From: Hymenobacter sp. HSC-4F20
GTDB lineage: Bacteria > Bacteroidota > Bacteroidia > Cytophagales > Hymenobacteraceae
DNA length: 64,000 nucleotides
Assembly (NCBI RefSeq): GCF_019599275.1
Contig: NZ_JAHZTD010000001.1
Location: forward strand, 1,612,001 to 1,676,000
Reading direction: 5' to 3'
Shown here: positions 34,286 through 42,748 of the stretch, in pieces
Layout of the letters: every line of letters begins with the position of its first letter
How positions within the stretch are numbered: the stretch's first letter is position 1
Translations under genes and position numbers: made by a program
Notes under the pieces: model-generated
Told to the model about the DNA's origin: nothing
The model's input: the letters and a program-made list of their open reading frames with translations, nothing else
Databases searched by the model: none

Positions 34286-34319
34286 AAAAGGCTGGAATAT
34301 TTTTTCCAGCCTTTTGCTT
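34286..34319 (+). terminator. Terminator after the M1 peptidase
   Basis: AAAAGGCTGGAA pairs perfectly with TTCCAGCCTTTT around a short loop; the T-rich arm is followed by GCTT. Confidence 0.85.
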
Positions 34320-34450
34320 GTCCTCTTTTCCGGCCTGCTGGGCTTGTTTGGCTAATTTCCGGGACTTATGTTTCACACGTAAATTTCCAGGTAGGGTTAC
34401 AGCATCTTAAGAAAATCGAACTATTCCGGCGCGGCTGGCGTCGGGAGAGC

Positions 34451-35305
34451 ATGCGAAAGACCACTCTGCTGACCGCTGGCGCCCTGCTTCTCGCCGGCCC
34501 GGCCTGCACCCTGGCCCAAACCACTGACCCCAACCTCGGCAATGAAGAGTCGCCCTTTGTGCGCCTCATTCGCCCCGATCGGCCGGGCCAGACCATCACC
34601 ACCAACATGCTCTATCCGGGCCAGTTTCAGCTCGAAACCGGCCTTACCCGCTACGACGGGGGTAGCAGCACGGGCTACGCCGGTCGCACGGCCTGGGGCA
34701 ATACCCTACGAGTGGGCTTTTTCAACCACATTGAGCTACGGGCCACCCAAAATTACCTGCTCACGCCCGCTACCCGCACTTTTTCTCCGGAAGGTACTCC
34801 GGCTCCTTCGTTCGGCGGCCCCGCCGGATTTGCGCCCCTCAACGTAGGAGCCAAGTTTCTGGCCTCTACCGTCCAGAATGCTCGCTCTCAGGTGGTGGTG
34901 CTTTTCGATATGAACCTGCGCAACGGCGACGCCAGCTTCCAGAACAAGCAGTTTGAGCCGGGCGCGCGCCTGCTCATCTCGCAGCAACTAGGGCAGCGGT
35001 TTGGCCTGGAAGGCAACCTGGGTTTTCGGCAGCAGGGTTTCAAGGCTGAAGGCACTAAGCAAGGCCAGTACCTGACGACCCTCGCCCTTAATGGCCCCCT
35101 CACTGCCAACAATCACGTCGGCTTTTTCGCCGAAACCTACGCCACCTGGCAGCGTCAGCAGGGCTGGAAGCCGGGCCTCACCTCCGGCGTTTACTTCCGC
35201 CCTACCCCCGGCCTGCGCCTGGACGTTACGGCAGCTCACGGCCTGACGCCCGCCGCCGGCGGCTTCAACGTAGGAGCCGGCTTGAGCATGCGCCTGGGCA
35301 AGTGA
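34451..35305 (+). CDS. Putative outer-membrane beta-barrel transporter protein
   Basis: The 284-residue product has a signal peptide (MRKTTLLTAGALLLAGPACTLA-Q), which sets the start at 34451. The mature part begins with RLIRPDRPGQTITTNMLYPGQFQLETGLTRYD, the standard opening of a Bacteroidota family of transporter-annotated barrels related to the Phenol_MetA_deg group. Alternating amphipathic strands follow (VGFFNHIELRATQNYLL, FAETYATWQRQQG) and the chain ends with a barrel-closing VGAGLSMRLGK. Substrate unknown. Confidence 0.8.
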   Translation: MRKTTLLTAGALLLAGPACTLAQTTDPNLGNEESPFVRLIRPDRPGQTITTNMLYPGQFQLETGLTRYDGGSSTGYAGRTAWGNTLRVGFFNHIELRATQNYLLTPATRTFSPEGTPAPSFGGPAGFAPLNVGAKFLASTVQNARSQVVVLFDMNLRNGDASFQNKQFEPGARLLISQQLGQRFGLEGNLGFRQQGFKAEGTKQGQYLTTLALNGPLTANNHVGFFAETYATWQRQQGWKPGLTSGVYFRPTPGLRLDVTAAHGLTPAAGGFNVGAGLSMRLGK

Positions 35306-35537
35306 GCTAGTGAAGGAGTGACTGAGTGAGTTGCCGTGCTGTCGTGAGTGGCAAGGAGGCACGACGAAGCCATCCGTATTGGCCAACATGCTACCCCGTG
35401 AAATGTAACAAGCCCTTGACGCATGGTAGCGTCAAGGGCTTGTTACGTTAGTAAACTATGAGCAAAGGGGAGGACGGATGGTTTCGTGCCTCGTTATGAC
35501 TTACCTCATTCAGTCACTCACTTACTCATTCACCGGA
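35306..35537. repeat. Nested palindromic element, copy 1, between convergent genes
   Basis: Three concentric inverted repeats fill this spacer. The outer arms are 35310-35330 and 35506-35533 (GAGTGACTGAGTGAG-type). The middle arms are 35356-35377 and 35474-35492 (GAGGCACGA...CCATCCGT). The inner perfect 18-bp stem is 35405-35422/35429-35446 (GTAACAAGCCCTTGACGC). A second copy with the same plan is at 48104-48342. Either copy could work as a two-way terminator. Confidence 0.85.
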
Positions 35538-36869
35538 TTACTGCTTCACCGATTCTGGCGCGATGCGCGTGGGGGTTTGCTGGCCGCTGATGATACCGGC
35601 GGCGCTACGCCCGATGGCGGTAATAACGTTGGTCATGTTGGTGAGGTCCAGGCTGTCCACTTCGTCGTCCACGCTGTGGTAGCGTTTGTCGTCCGGAATC
35701 TGGTCGGTGCTGATGGTGTGGGCGGGTACGCCCAGGCGGGCCAGGGTGGCGTTATCAGAGCGGTAGAACAGGTTTTGCTCGGGGTAGGGGTCGGGCTCGA
35801 AGCGGAAAGTAGTACCCTTGGCCCCTTCCTGCAGTATTTTGCCAAAGTCCGACTTATCAAAGCCCGTAATGAAGGCCGAATTCGGGCCGAACTTCGCCTC
35901 CTTGCCAATCATTTCGATGTTGAACATAGCTACCACCTGCTTGGGGTCGAGCTGCTGGGAGAAGTAGCGCGCGCCGAAACCACCAATTTCCTCGGCCACA
36001 AACGCCACGAAAAGCAGGGAGCGGGCGTTGTCGTTTTTCTTCTTGAAGTACTCGGCCAGCGCCACTACGGCCGAAGTGCCGCTGGCGTCGTCGTCGGCAC
36101 CGTTGGCAATGGAGTCGCCCTGCACGGCCGGCAGAATCCCGATGTGGTCGTAGTGGCCGCTGAACACCACCTGCTCGGCTGCGTGGGCTTTGTTTTTACC
36201 CGGCAGCATCCCTACAATGTTGCGCAGCTCCACTGTTCGGATGGTGGTAGTAGCCGTCACACGTACCTTTAGGGGCGCAGGTGGGGTAGCGCCCAGCACA
36301 AACAGGGTAGTAAACGGCGCCGGCTTTTCGGGCCGCAGCCCGCCCCGCTGCAGGTAGCCGGCCAGCCGCGTAAAGGCCGTAGCCTGAGTTGGATCAACGA
36401 ACACAATGGTGTTTTCGCGGGGCTCCAGCAAAGGGCGTACTTCGCGCAGCAGGTTGCCACCGGCGGCAATGGTCACGATACGCGGCGCGGGTCCTTCTTC
36501 CGTCCAGTTCAGCTGTTCCTGGCCTGATACCAGCAGCAGCTTATCGGGGCTGAGGGTGGTACCGTTGATGGATACGGCAGCCGCGGCGGTGCGCACGTCG
36601 TAGGTAGAGAAGCTTTGTTCGAACCCTTTCAGGCCCGGCAGAGGCTTTAACCCGATGCGTTTAAACTCCGCCGCCAGAAACTGGGCCGCTTTTTGCCCAC
36701 CCGGCTTACCCGAAGCCCGGCCCTGCATATCATCGGCGGCCAGCGCCCGTACTACTCGCTCTACGGTAGCGGGGGCTACGCTAGCTTTGGTGCTGGCACT
36801 CGGCTTTTTCTGACCCAGTGCGGCGTGCGCACTGTAAAGTAAAAAGGAGAGTAAAAGAATGTTTCTCAT
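35538..36869 (-). CDS. Secreted M28-family zinc peptidase
   Basis: The 443-residue product has a signal peptide (MRNILLLSFLLYSAHAALG) when started at 36867-36869. An in-frame ATG at 36899 adds ten residues and cannot be excluded. An N-terminal domain with a PA-like insert precedes the M28 catalytic domain. Metal ligands are visible as GHYDHIG (His), ADDDASG (Asp), AEEIGG (Glu pair), FNIEMIG and the late KRYHSVDDE (His). The fourth ligand is Glu where many M28 enzymes have Asp, a variant also seen within the family. Probably a periplasmic or secreted aminopeptidase. Confidence 0.9.
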   Translation of the reverse strand: MRNILLLSFLLYSAHAALGQKKPSASTKASVAPATVERVVRALAADDMQGRASGKPGGQKAAQFLAAEFKRIGLKPLPGLKGFEQSFSTYDVRTAAAAVSINGTTLSPDKLLLVSGQEQLNWTEEGPAPRIVTIAAGGNLLREVRPLLEPRENTIVFVDPTQATAFTRLAGYLQRGGLRPEKPAPFTTLFVLGATPPAPLKVRVTATTTIRTVELRNIVGMLPGKNKAHAAEQVVFSGHYDHIGILPAVQGDSIANGADDDASGTSAVVALAEYFKKKNDNARSLLFVAFVAEEIGGFGARYFSQQLDPKQVVAMFNIEMIGKEAKFGPNSAFITGFDKSDFGKILQEGAKGTTFRFEPDPYPEQNLFYRSDNATLARLGVPAHTISTDQIPDDKRYHSVDDEVDSLDLTNMTNVITAIGRSAAGIISGQQTPTRIAPESVKQ

Positions 36870-36941
36870 GGCCCAAAGTAGCCATTTTGTTTTATCCATA
36901 GGTACACCCTCCCTACCCTTCCACGTTCACTGAAAGCACGT

Positions 36942-37418
36942 ATGCTTCGATCTGCTGTATCTCCTGCCCTGCTGGGCTGCGTTGGTTTGCTGCTTTTTTC
37001 TTGCCAGGCTCACATGGTTCCTTCTGCTACTACCCCCACCCCAGCTGCCTCCGCTGCCACGACTGCCTCGGCAGCATTGCGTGGCACGCATTGGGTTTTG
37101 CGCCGGCTTGACGGCCAGAGCGTTACCCCTACCTCCGGCAACGAAGTATACCTGCAGCTCAGCGCTACTGAACAGCAAGCTGAAGGCCAGGCGGGCTGCA
37201 ACCGTTTCCGCGGCGGCTTCACGCTGCCGGCGGAAAGCCAGCTGCAGTTTGGGCCGCTACTGTCCACCAAAATGGCTTGCCCCGATTTGGCCACCGAAAC
37301 GGCTTTCCTCGCGGCCCTGCGCACTACTCGCAGCTACCGCATCAGCGCCGATACGCTTTACCTGCACGGAGAATCAACTTCCACGGCGCTGGCCACCCTG
37401 CAGGCGCAAAGGCCCTAA
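36942..37418 (+). CDS. META-domain lipoprotein
   Basis: The 158-residue product has a lipoprotein signal (GLLLFSC-QAH) and one META domain. That domain shows LRGTHWVLRRLDGQSVTP, YLQLSATEQQAEGQAGCNRFRGGF (the conserved GxxGCNxxxG core), LSTKMACPDLATETAFLAAL and the terminal ISADTLYLHG. META domains occur in HslJ-type heat- or stress-related envelope proteins; the role here is unknown. Its stop codon lies inside the left arm of the terminator that follows. Confidence 0.88.
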   Translation: MLRSAVSPALLGCVGLLLFSCQAHMVPSATTPTPAASAATTASAALRGTHWVLRRLDGQSVTPTSGNEVYLQLSATEQQAEGQAGCNRFRGGFTLPAESQLQFGPLLSTKMACPDLATETAFLAALRTTRSYRISADTLYLHGESTSTALATLQAQRP

Positions 37419-37476
37419 AAATCGGTGCGGGCTACTCCAGCATCTGCTGGAGTAGCCCGCACCGATTTTTAGGGCC
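37411..37476. terminator. Very strong bidirectional terminator, 32-bp perfect stem
   Basis: Arms 37411-37442 and 37445-37476 are perfectly complementary (GGCCCTAAAAATCGG outermost). Runs TTTTT and AAAAA lie inside the outer stem. It includes the stop codon of the META gene and ends 7 nt before the stop of the convergent gene. Confidence 0.85.
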
Positions 37477-37483
37477 TTAAATT

Positions 37484-38221
37484 TTACTTATCGGCCGCCG
37501 CCAACACAGCGGCCCACTCCGCATCAGTCTTGGCCGAGGAAGATTTGGGGGCAGCTTTCAGGGCGCTGGCCAGTTCGGGCGCCGCTGCCTGCATGGCCTT
37601 AAGGGTGAGCTTCACCGGCTCCACGGAGCCATCGGGGCGGCGCAGATAGTAGGTAGGCTTGTCCTCTATTTCATCGTAGCGCCGGTCAGTACTGTAGGCC
37701 CCCTGGTAGTCGGCTTTGCGCAGGGCTTTACCGTAGCGTTTCAGCAGCGCGTACTTGCCTTGGTGCAAAACCTCCACGTACTCAGCCCGCTGGGCAGGCA
37801 CGGGTGCCTCAGTAAACCGCCGAAAAGTGCGTTTGCGGGTACCCACGAGGGTCGATTCTTCCAGCTCAAAGCTGGCCAATAGCCGGTCATCCAGCTGCAG
37901 AGAGTCGTTAGGCCGGTTCACAGGACGCATGAGCAGCCGCTGGTTGAGCACGTCATACTTCAAGGGTACGGGCGCCAGCGGCACGTTGTTGGTCATGCGC
38001 AGGCGGGCCGGCAGCCACCGGTTGTCGGCGTAGGGCGAGCCTTTGGTAGCCTCCGACCCACCACGCGGCACCACCGTAGGGGAGCCGCTTACCAGCGCAT
38101 TGAGGTTGGCCTGGGCGGCGGCGCCTACCTGCTCGATGTTCGGCTGCTGGGCGTGTGCCGTTTCAACGGCGGCCACGGGCAATGCCAGCGCCAGCAGGAT
38201 TGTGGAAAAACGAAATGACAT
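37484..38221 (-). CDS. Secreted protein of unknown function
   Basis: I do not recognise a named family. The 245-residue product begins with a signal peptide (MSFRFSTILLALALPVAAVETAHA-Q) if started at the ATG 38219-38221. The mature part has beta-strand-like segments with RYD/YYLRRPDG motifs (ALLKRYGKALRKADYQGAYSTDRRYDEIEDKPTYYLRRPDG), a style common in uncharacterised Bacteroidota periplasmic proteins. It lies 63 nt downstream of the pyruvate carboxylase stop and may be cotranscribed with it. Confidence 0.68.
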   Translation of the reverse strand: MSFRFSTILLALALPVAAVETAHAQQPNIEQVGAAAQANLNALVSGSPTVVPRGGSEATKGSPYADNRWLPARLRMTNNVPLAPVPLKYDVLNQRLLMRPVNRPNDSLQLDDRLLASFELEESTLVGTRKRTFRRFTEAPVPAQRAEYVEVLHQGKYALLKRYGKALRKADYQGAYSTDRRYDEIEDKPTYYLRRPDGSVEPVKLTLKAMQAAAPELASALKAAPKSSSAKTDAEWAAVLAAADK

Positions 38222-38284
38222 GGACACGAAGAAAAGAGGGAGAGTTCTTTTCCCTAAGCTACTGGTTAGCCGTCATATTTCCAC

Positions 38285-41200
38285 CTAGTCCAGCGTCAAG
38301 ACCAAATCGTCGGCATTGACGAGGGTGCCTTCGGGCAGGTTTACGGCCTGCACGGTGGTGTCGTCCTGAGCCGTGATGGTGGTTTCCATCTTCATGGCTT
38401 CGATGATGAACAGGGGTGAATTCTTGCGCACCTGCTGCCCCGACTCGACCAGCACTTTGGAGAGCAGGCCTTGCAAAGGAGCCCCGATCTGCTTCTGATT
38501 GGCCTTGTCGATTTTCGGGTTCTGTACCTTCTTCACCTCCACCGAGTTGTCGCGGATTTCCAGGTTGCGACCCTGGCCGTTGAGGGTGAAGAACAGGGTG
38601 CGGCAGCCGTCTTCGTTTACCGGCCCCACGCTCTGCAAGCCCACGATAACGCTCTTGCCGCGGGCAATGTTGATGATGGTTTCCTCGCCCAACTGTAGGC
38701 CGTAGAAGAACACCGGGGTAGGTACCACCGATACGTCGCCGTACTGCTGCTGGTGCTGCCAGTATTGCTCGAACACCTTGGGGTAGAGCAGCCAGGACAG
38801 CACATCGGTGAACTTGCCCCGCTGCCCGAACTTTTCCTCGAAGCGCTGCCATTCCTGGTCGAAGTTGATGGGCGCGAGGTGCTCGTTGGGCCGGTCAGTG
38901 AAGGGCTGCTCGTCTTTCAGAATGGCTTTCTGCACCTGCTGGGGCCAGCCACCTTCGGGCTGCCCGATGTCGCCGCGGAACAGTTCCCGCACCGATTCGG
39001 GGAAGTTCAGCGTGGGGCCTTTTTCCAGCACATCGGCCGTGGTCAGGTTGTTGGAGACCAGGAACAGGGCCATGTCGCCGACCACCTTCGAGGAAGGCGT
39101 CACCTTCACAATGTCGCCGAACAGTTGGTTTACATCAGCAAACGTGTGCTTGATGGTTTCGAACTTATCCAGCAGGCCCAGGGCCGCCGCCTGGGGCCGC
39201 AGGTTGGAGTACTGTCCGCCCGGAATTTCGTGCTGGAACACCTCCGAGGTTCCCGCCTTCAGGCCCGATTCGAAGGGGTAGTACTGTTCGCGCACCGTGT
39301 CCCAGTAGTTGCTGAACTCGTTGAGTGACTCCTGTTCGAACTCGCGGTGGCGCTCCTGCCCCCGCAGCATTTCCACGATGGAGTTGAAGTTGGGCTGGGA
39401 AGTCAGGCCTGAGAGGCTACCTAGGGCCACGTCAATTACATCGACGCCGGCCTCTACGGCTTTCAGATAGGTAGCAGCCTGCAAACTGCTGGTGTCGTGA
39501 GTGTGCAAGTGAATGGGCAGGCTGATGGTGTCGCGCAGGGCGGTAATCAGCTCGGTGGCGGCGTAGGGCTTCAAGAGGCCCGCCATGTCCTTGATGCAGA
39601 GGATGTGGGCGCCGGCCTCCTCAATCTGCTTGGCCAGGCGCAGGTAGTAGTCCAAGTTGTACTTCTGGTTGCGCTTGGGGTCCAGAATGTCGCCGGTGTA
39701 GCAGATGGCAGCTTCGGCCAAGCGGTCCGTTTTGTTGCGCACGAAGCCAATGCAGGCTTCCATGCCGGGCATCCAGTTCAGGGAATCGAAGATGCGGAAC
39801 ACGTCGATGCCGGTTTCGGCGGCCTGCTGCACGAAGCGTTCGGTGAGGTTGTCGGGGTAGGCTTTGTAGCCCACCCCGTTGGCCCCCCGGATGAGCATCT
39901 GGAGTAAGATGTTGGGCACGGCGGCACGCAGCTTAGCCAGCCGTTCCCAGGGGTCCTCATGCAGAAAGCGCAGGGCCACATCGAAGGTAGCGCCGCCCCA
40001 GCACTCCAGGGAAAAGGTTTGCGGATGCTGGCGGGCGTAGCGGTCGGCCACTTTCAGCATGTCGTAGGTACGCATGCGGGTAGCCAGCAGGCTCTGGTGG
40101 GCGTCGCGCAGAGTCGTGTCGGTGTAGTGAATCTGCTTCTCCTGACGCAGCCACTGGGCAAAGCCGTCGGGGCCCAGCTCCGTGAGCTTTTGCTTGGTGC
40201 CGGGGGGCGGCGGTGTTGTCAGGTCGGCTTCCGGCAGCAGGGGCTTACGCGGCTCGCGCTTGGAGTCCACTTGGCCCTTCACGTCGGGGTTGCCGTTCAC
40301 GATGACGTTGCCGAGGAAGTTAAGGACTTTGGTAGCGCGGTCCTGGCGGGTTTTGAACTTGAACAGCTCGGGATGGTCCTTGATGAAGTCTACGTTGGCC
40401 TCGCCGGCCATGAACACGGGGTGGGCAATGATGTTCTGCAGGAACTGGATGTTGGTGCTCACCCCGCGCACCCGGAACTCGTCGAGCGTACGGGCCATCT
40501 TGGTGGCGGCACCTTCCAGGGTAGGCGCCTGAGTCGACACCTTCACCAGTAGGGAATCGAAAAACGGTGAAATCCGCACCCCCGTGTACACCGAGCCTTG
40601 GTCCAGCCGAATCCCGAAGCCGCCGGCCGAACGGTAGGCCGTGATGGTTCCGTAGTCGGGCTTGAAGTCTTGCTCGGGGTCCTCGGTGGTGATGCGGCAC
40701 TGAATGGCTACCCCTATTTTGGGCGGCTTTACGTCGGGCCCCAGCCCGATTTCGGGGTCGGTGAGACGGCGGCCATCGGCTACGTGGAGTTGGGTTTTAA
40801 TCAAATCCACGCCGGTAATCATTTCCGTGACCGTGTGCTCAACCTGAATGCGCGGGTTCACCTCAATAAAGTAAATCCGGTCGTGCTCGGGGTTCACCAG
40901 GAATTCCACGGTGCCCACGTTGTTGTAGTTCACGGCCCGGCCCAGGCGCAGCGCGTACTCATATAAGAGGTGGCGCATGTGGTCGGGCAAATTGAGCGAG
41001 GGCGCTACCTCTACTACCTTCTGGTACCGCCGCTGCACCGAGCAGTCCCGCTCGTAGAGGTGGGTCAGGCCCCCGTAGTTGTCGGCCACCAGCTGCACCT
41101 CAATATGCTTGGGCTGCTCCACAAACTTCTCCAGAAACACCGTGTCGTCGCCGAAGGCTTTCAGAGCTTCGTTGCGGGCCTCGAAGAAGCCTTTTTCCAA

Positions 41201-41734
41201 CTGCTCATCATCCCGAATCACGCGCATGCCCCTACCCCCACCGCCGGCCGCCGCCTTCAGCATCACGGGGTAGCCAATGCGGTGGGCTTCCGTGCGGGCC
41301 ACCTCGAAGTCGGTGAGGTCCTGCTGGCTGCTTTCGATGATGGGCACCTGGCACTCCACGGCCACTTTCTTGGCCGCCACCTTATCGCCGAGGGCTTCCA
41401 TGACTTCCGGCCGTGGCCCCACGAAGATGATGCCTTCCTCGCGGCAACGCCGAGCCAGGGTAGCGTTTTCACTCAGGAAGCCATAGCCGGGGTGAATGGC
41501 ATCGACGCCGTTTTCCTTGGCCGTGCGAATTAGCCCTTCAATGTCGAGGTAGGGCTTCAGCGGCTCATCATCGCGCCCAATCTGGTAGGCTTCGTCGGCT
41601 TTGTAGCGGTGCAGGGAATACCGGTCTTCGTAGGTGTAGACAGCAACCGTTGTAATGCCCAACTCGGTAGCGGCGCGCATAACGCGAATGGCAATTTCGC
41701 CCCGGTTGGCGACCAGCAGTTTGCGGATGTTCAT
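38285..41734 (-). CDS. pyc: Pyruvate carboxylase
   Basis: This biotin enzyme makes oxaloacetate from pyruvate, bicarbonate and ATP, refilling the TCA cycle. The 1149 residues match the single-chain form. The biotin carboxylase domain spans about 1-450 (MNIRKLLVANRGEIAIRV, AAGGGGRGMRV, EVNPRIQVEHTVTE). The carboxyltransferase domain covers about 530-800 (DTTLRDAHQSLLATRMRT, the LHTHDTS metal motif). The tetramerisation region is next, and the C-terminal biotinyl domain has the biotin lysine in EAMKMETT. No truncation or frameshift is visible. Confidence 0.97.
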   Translation of the reverse strand: MNIRKLLVANRGEIAIRVMRAATELGITTVAVYTYEDRYSLHRYKADEAYQIGRDDEPLKPYLDIEGLIRTAKENGVDAIHPGYGFLSENATLARRCREEGIIFVGPRPEVMEALGDKVAAKKVAVECQVPIIESSQQDLTDFEVARTEAHRIGYPVMLKAAAGGGGRGMRVIRDDEQLEKGFFEARNEALKAFGDDTVFLEKFVEQPKHIEVQLVADNYGGLTHLYERDCSVQRRYQKVVEVAPSLNLPDHMRHLLYEYALRLGRAVNYNNVGTVEFLVNPEHDRIYFIEVNPRIQVEHTVTEMITGVDLIKTQLHVADGRRLTDPEIGLGPDVKPPKIGVAIQCRITTEDPEQDFKPDYGTITAYRSAGGFGIRLDQGSVYTGVRISPFFDSLLVKVSTQAPTLEGAATKMARTLDEFRVRGVSTNIQFLQNIIAHPVFMAGEANVDFIKDHPELFKFKTRQDRATKVLNFLGNVIVNGNPDVKGQVDSKREPRKPLLPEADLTTPPPPGTKQKLTELGPDGFAQWLRQEKQIHYTDTTLRDAHQSLLATRMRTYDMLKVADRYARQHPQTFSLECWGGATFDVALRFLHEDPWERLAKLRAAVPNILLQMLIRGANGVGYKAYPDNLTERFVQQAAETGIDVFRIFDSLNWMPGMEACIGFVRNKTDRLAEAAICYTGDILDPKRNQKYNLDYYLRLAKQIEEAGAHILCIKDMAGLLKPYAATELITALRDTISLPIHLHTHDTSSLQAATYLKAVEAGVDVIDVALGSLSGLTSQPNFNSIVEMLRGQERHREFEQESLNEFSNYWDTVREQYYPFESGLKAGTSEVFQHEIPGGQYSNLRPQAAALGLLDKFETIKHTFADVNQLFGDIVKVTPSSKVVGDMALFLVSNNLTTADVLEKGPTLNFPESVRELFRGDIGQPEGGWPQQVQKAILKDEQPFTDRPNEHLAPINFDQEWQRFEEKFGQRGKFTDVLSWLLYPKVFEQYWQHQQQYGDVSVVPTPVFFYGLQLGEETIINIARGKSVIVGLQSVGPVNEDGCRTLFFTLNGQGRNLEIRDNSVEVKKVQNPKIDKANQKQIGAPLQGLLSKVLVESGQQVRKNSPLFIIEAMKMETTITAQDDTTVQAVNLPEGTLVNADDLVLTLD

Positions 41735-41935
41735 CGTGGAAAGCGGTGTAAGGAGTAGAAGTGGAAGGCGTGGTGCAAGCTACGGAACGAACACTGGAAT
41801 ATTCAGCGAATTTTTGCTAAAAGTAAAATTTTCGCTGTCATGCACTTTTGTGGCTGTCGCCATAAGAAAGGAAAATATTCCTAAACCTTCATGCCACAGT
41901 TCAGTTCTGCTACAACATCTACTCCCTACCTGCGC

Positions 41936-42649
41936 ATGGAATTTGCGAACAAAAACATCCTCCTCGTGGGGGCTTCCTCAGGTATCGGGCTGGCTACGGC
42001 TCAGCTGCTTCAAAAGCTGAACGCCAGCCTGTTCACGGCCTCGCGGCACCTGTCTCCGGAGCTTGCTGAGCTGAACACTACCTTCTTAGAGCTGGATGTA
42101 ACCCAGCCCTTAGGCACTGCCCTCGATGGCTTGCCTGAGGTATTGCACGGGGTAGTGTACTGCCCCGGCAGCATCAAACTGCGTCCCTTCGAACGGATTC
42201 CGGCTGATGACTTTCGGGCCGACTTTGAGCTGAACGTACTGGGAGCAGTGCAAATCCTGCAGGCTACTATGAAGCGGCTGAAAAAGGCTAATGGCGCCTC
42301 CGTGGTGCTGTTTAGCACCGTGGCCGCCGAAACCGGCATGGCCTTTCACGCTAGCATTGCCACAGCCAAAGCTGCCGTAGAAGGTCTCACCCGCGCTCTG
42401 GCCACCGAGTACGCCGCCAGCGGCATCCGGGTCAATGCCGTGGCCCCTTCCCTTACCAATACGCCCCTGGCCGCCGCTCTGCTCAGCACGCCCGAGAAAG
42501 TAGAAGCAGGGGCCAAGCGCCACCCCCTGCAGCGCATCGGTGAGCCACAGGACCTAGCGTATATGACGAGCTTCCTACTCTCCGACCACAGCTCCTTTAT
42601 CACTGGGCAGGTGCACGCTGTAGATGGTGGTATGGGGCGGCTGAAATAA
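41936..42649 (+). CDS. SDR-family protein lacking the catalytic tyrosine, upstream of photolyase
   Basis: The 237-residue Rossmann protein has the cofactor motif GASSGIG (12-18), Asn100 and Ser127 of the SDR active site. The YxxxK motif reads I141-A-T-A-K145: lysine is kept but tyrosine is isoleucine. The rest (KAAVEGLTRALATEY, RVNAVAPSLTNTP, GQVHAVDGGMG) is well conserved, so it is not a decaying gene. It may bind NAD(P)H without normal SDR catalysis, or use another acid. I chose the ATG at 41936 at the fold start. It lies 99 nt before phr on the same strand. Confidence 0.88.
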   Translation: MEFANKNILLVGASSGIGLATAQLLQKLNASLFTASRHLSPELAELNTTFLELDVTQPLGTALDGLPEVLHGVVYCPGSIKLRPFERIPADDFRADFELNVLGAVQILQATMKRLKKANGASVVLFSTVAAETGMAFHASIATAKAAVEGLTRALATEYAASGIRVNAVAPSLTNTPLAAALLSTPEKVEAGAKRHPLQRIGEPQDLAYMTSFLLSDHSSFITGQVHAVDGGMGRLK

Positions 42650-42748
42650 ATTTCTGGAATAGCCCGGAATGTTATTTCTACCGGCGCTTCCTACCCGTGC
42701 TCTGGACCACAAACCGGCGCTTTAACTTCTACTATCACGCTCAACTCT

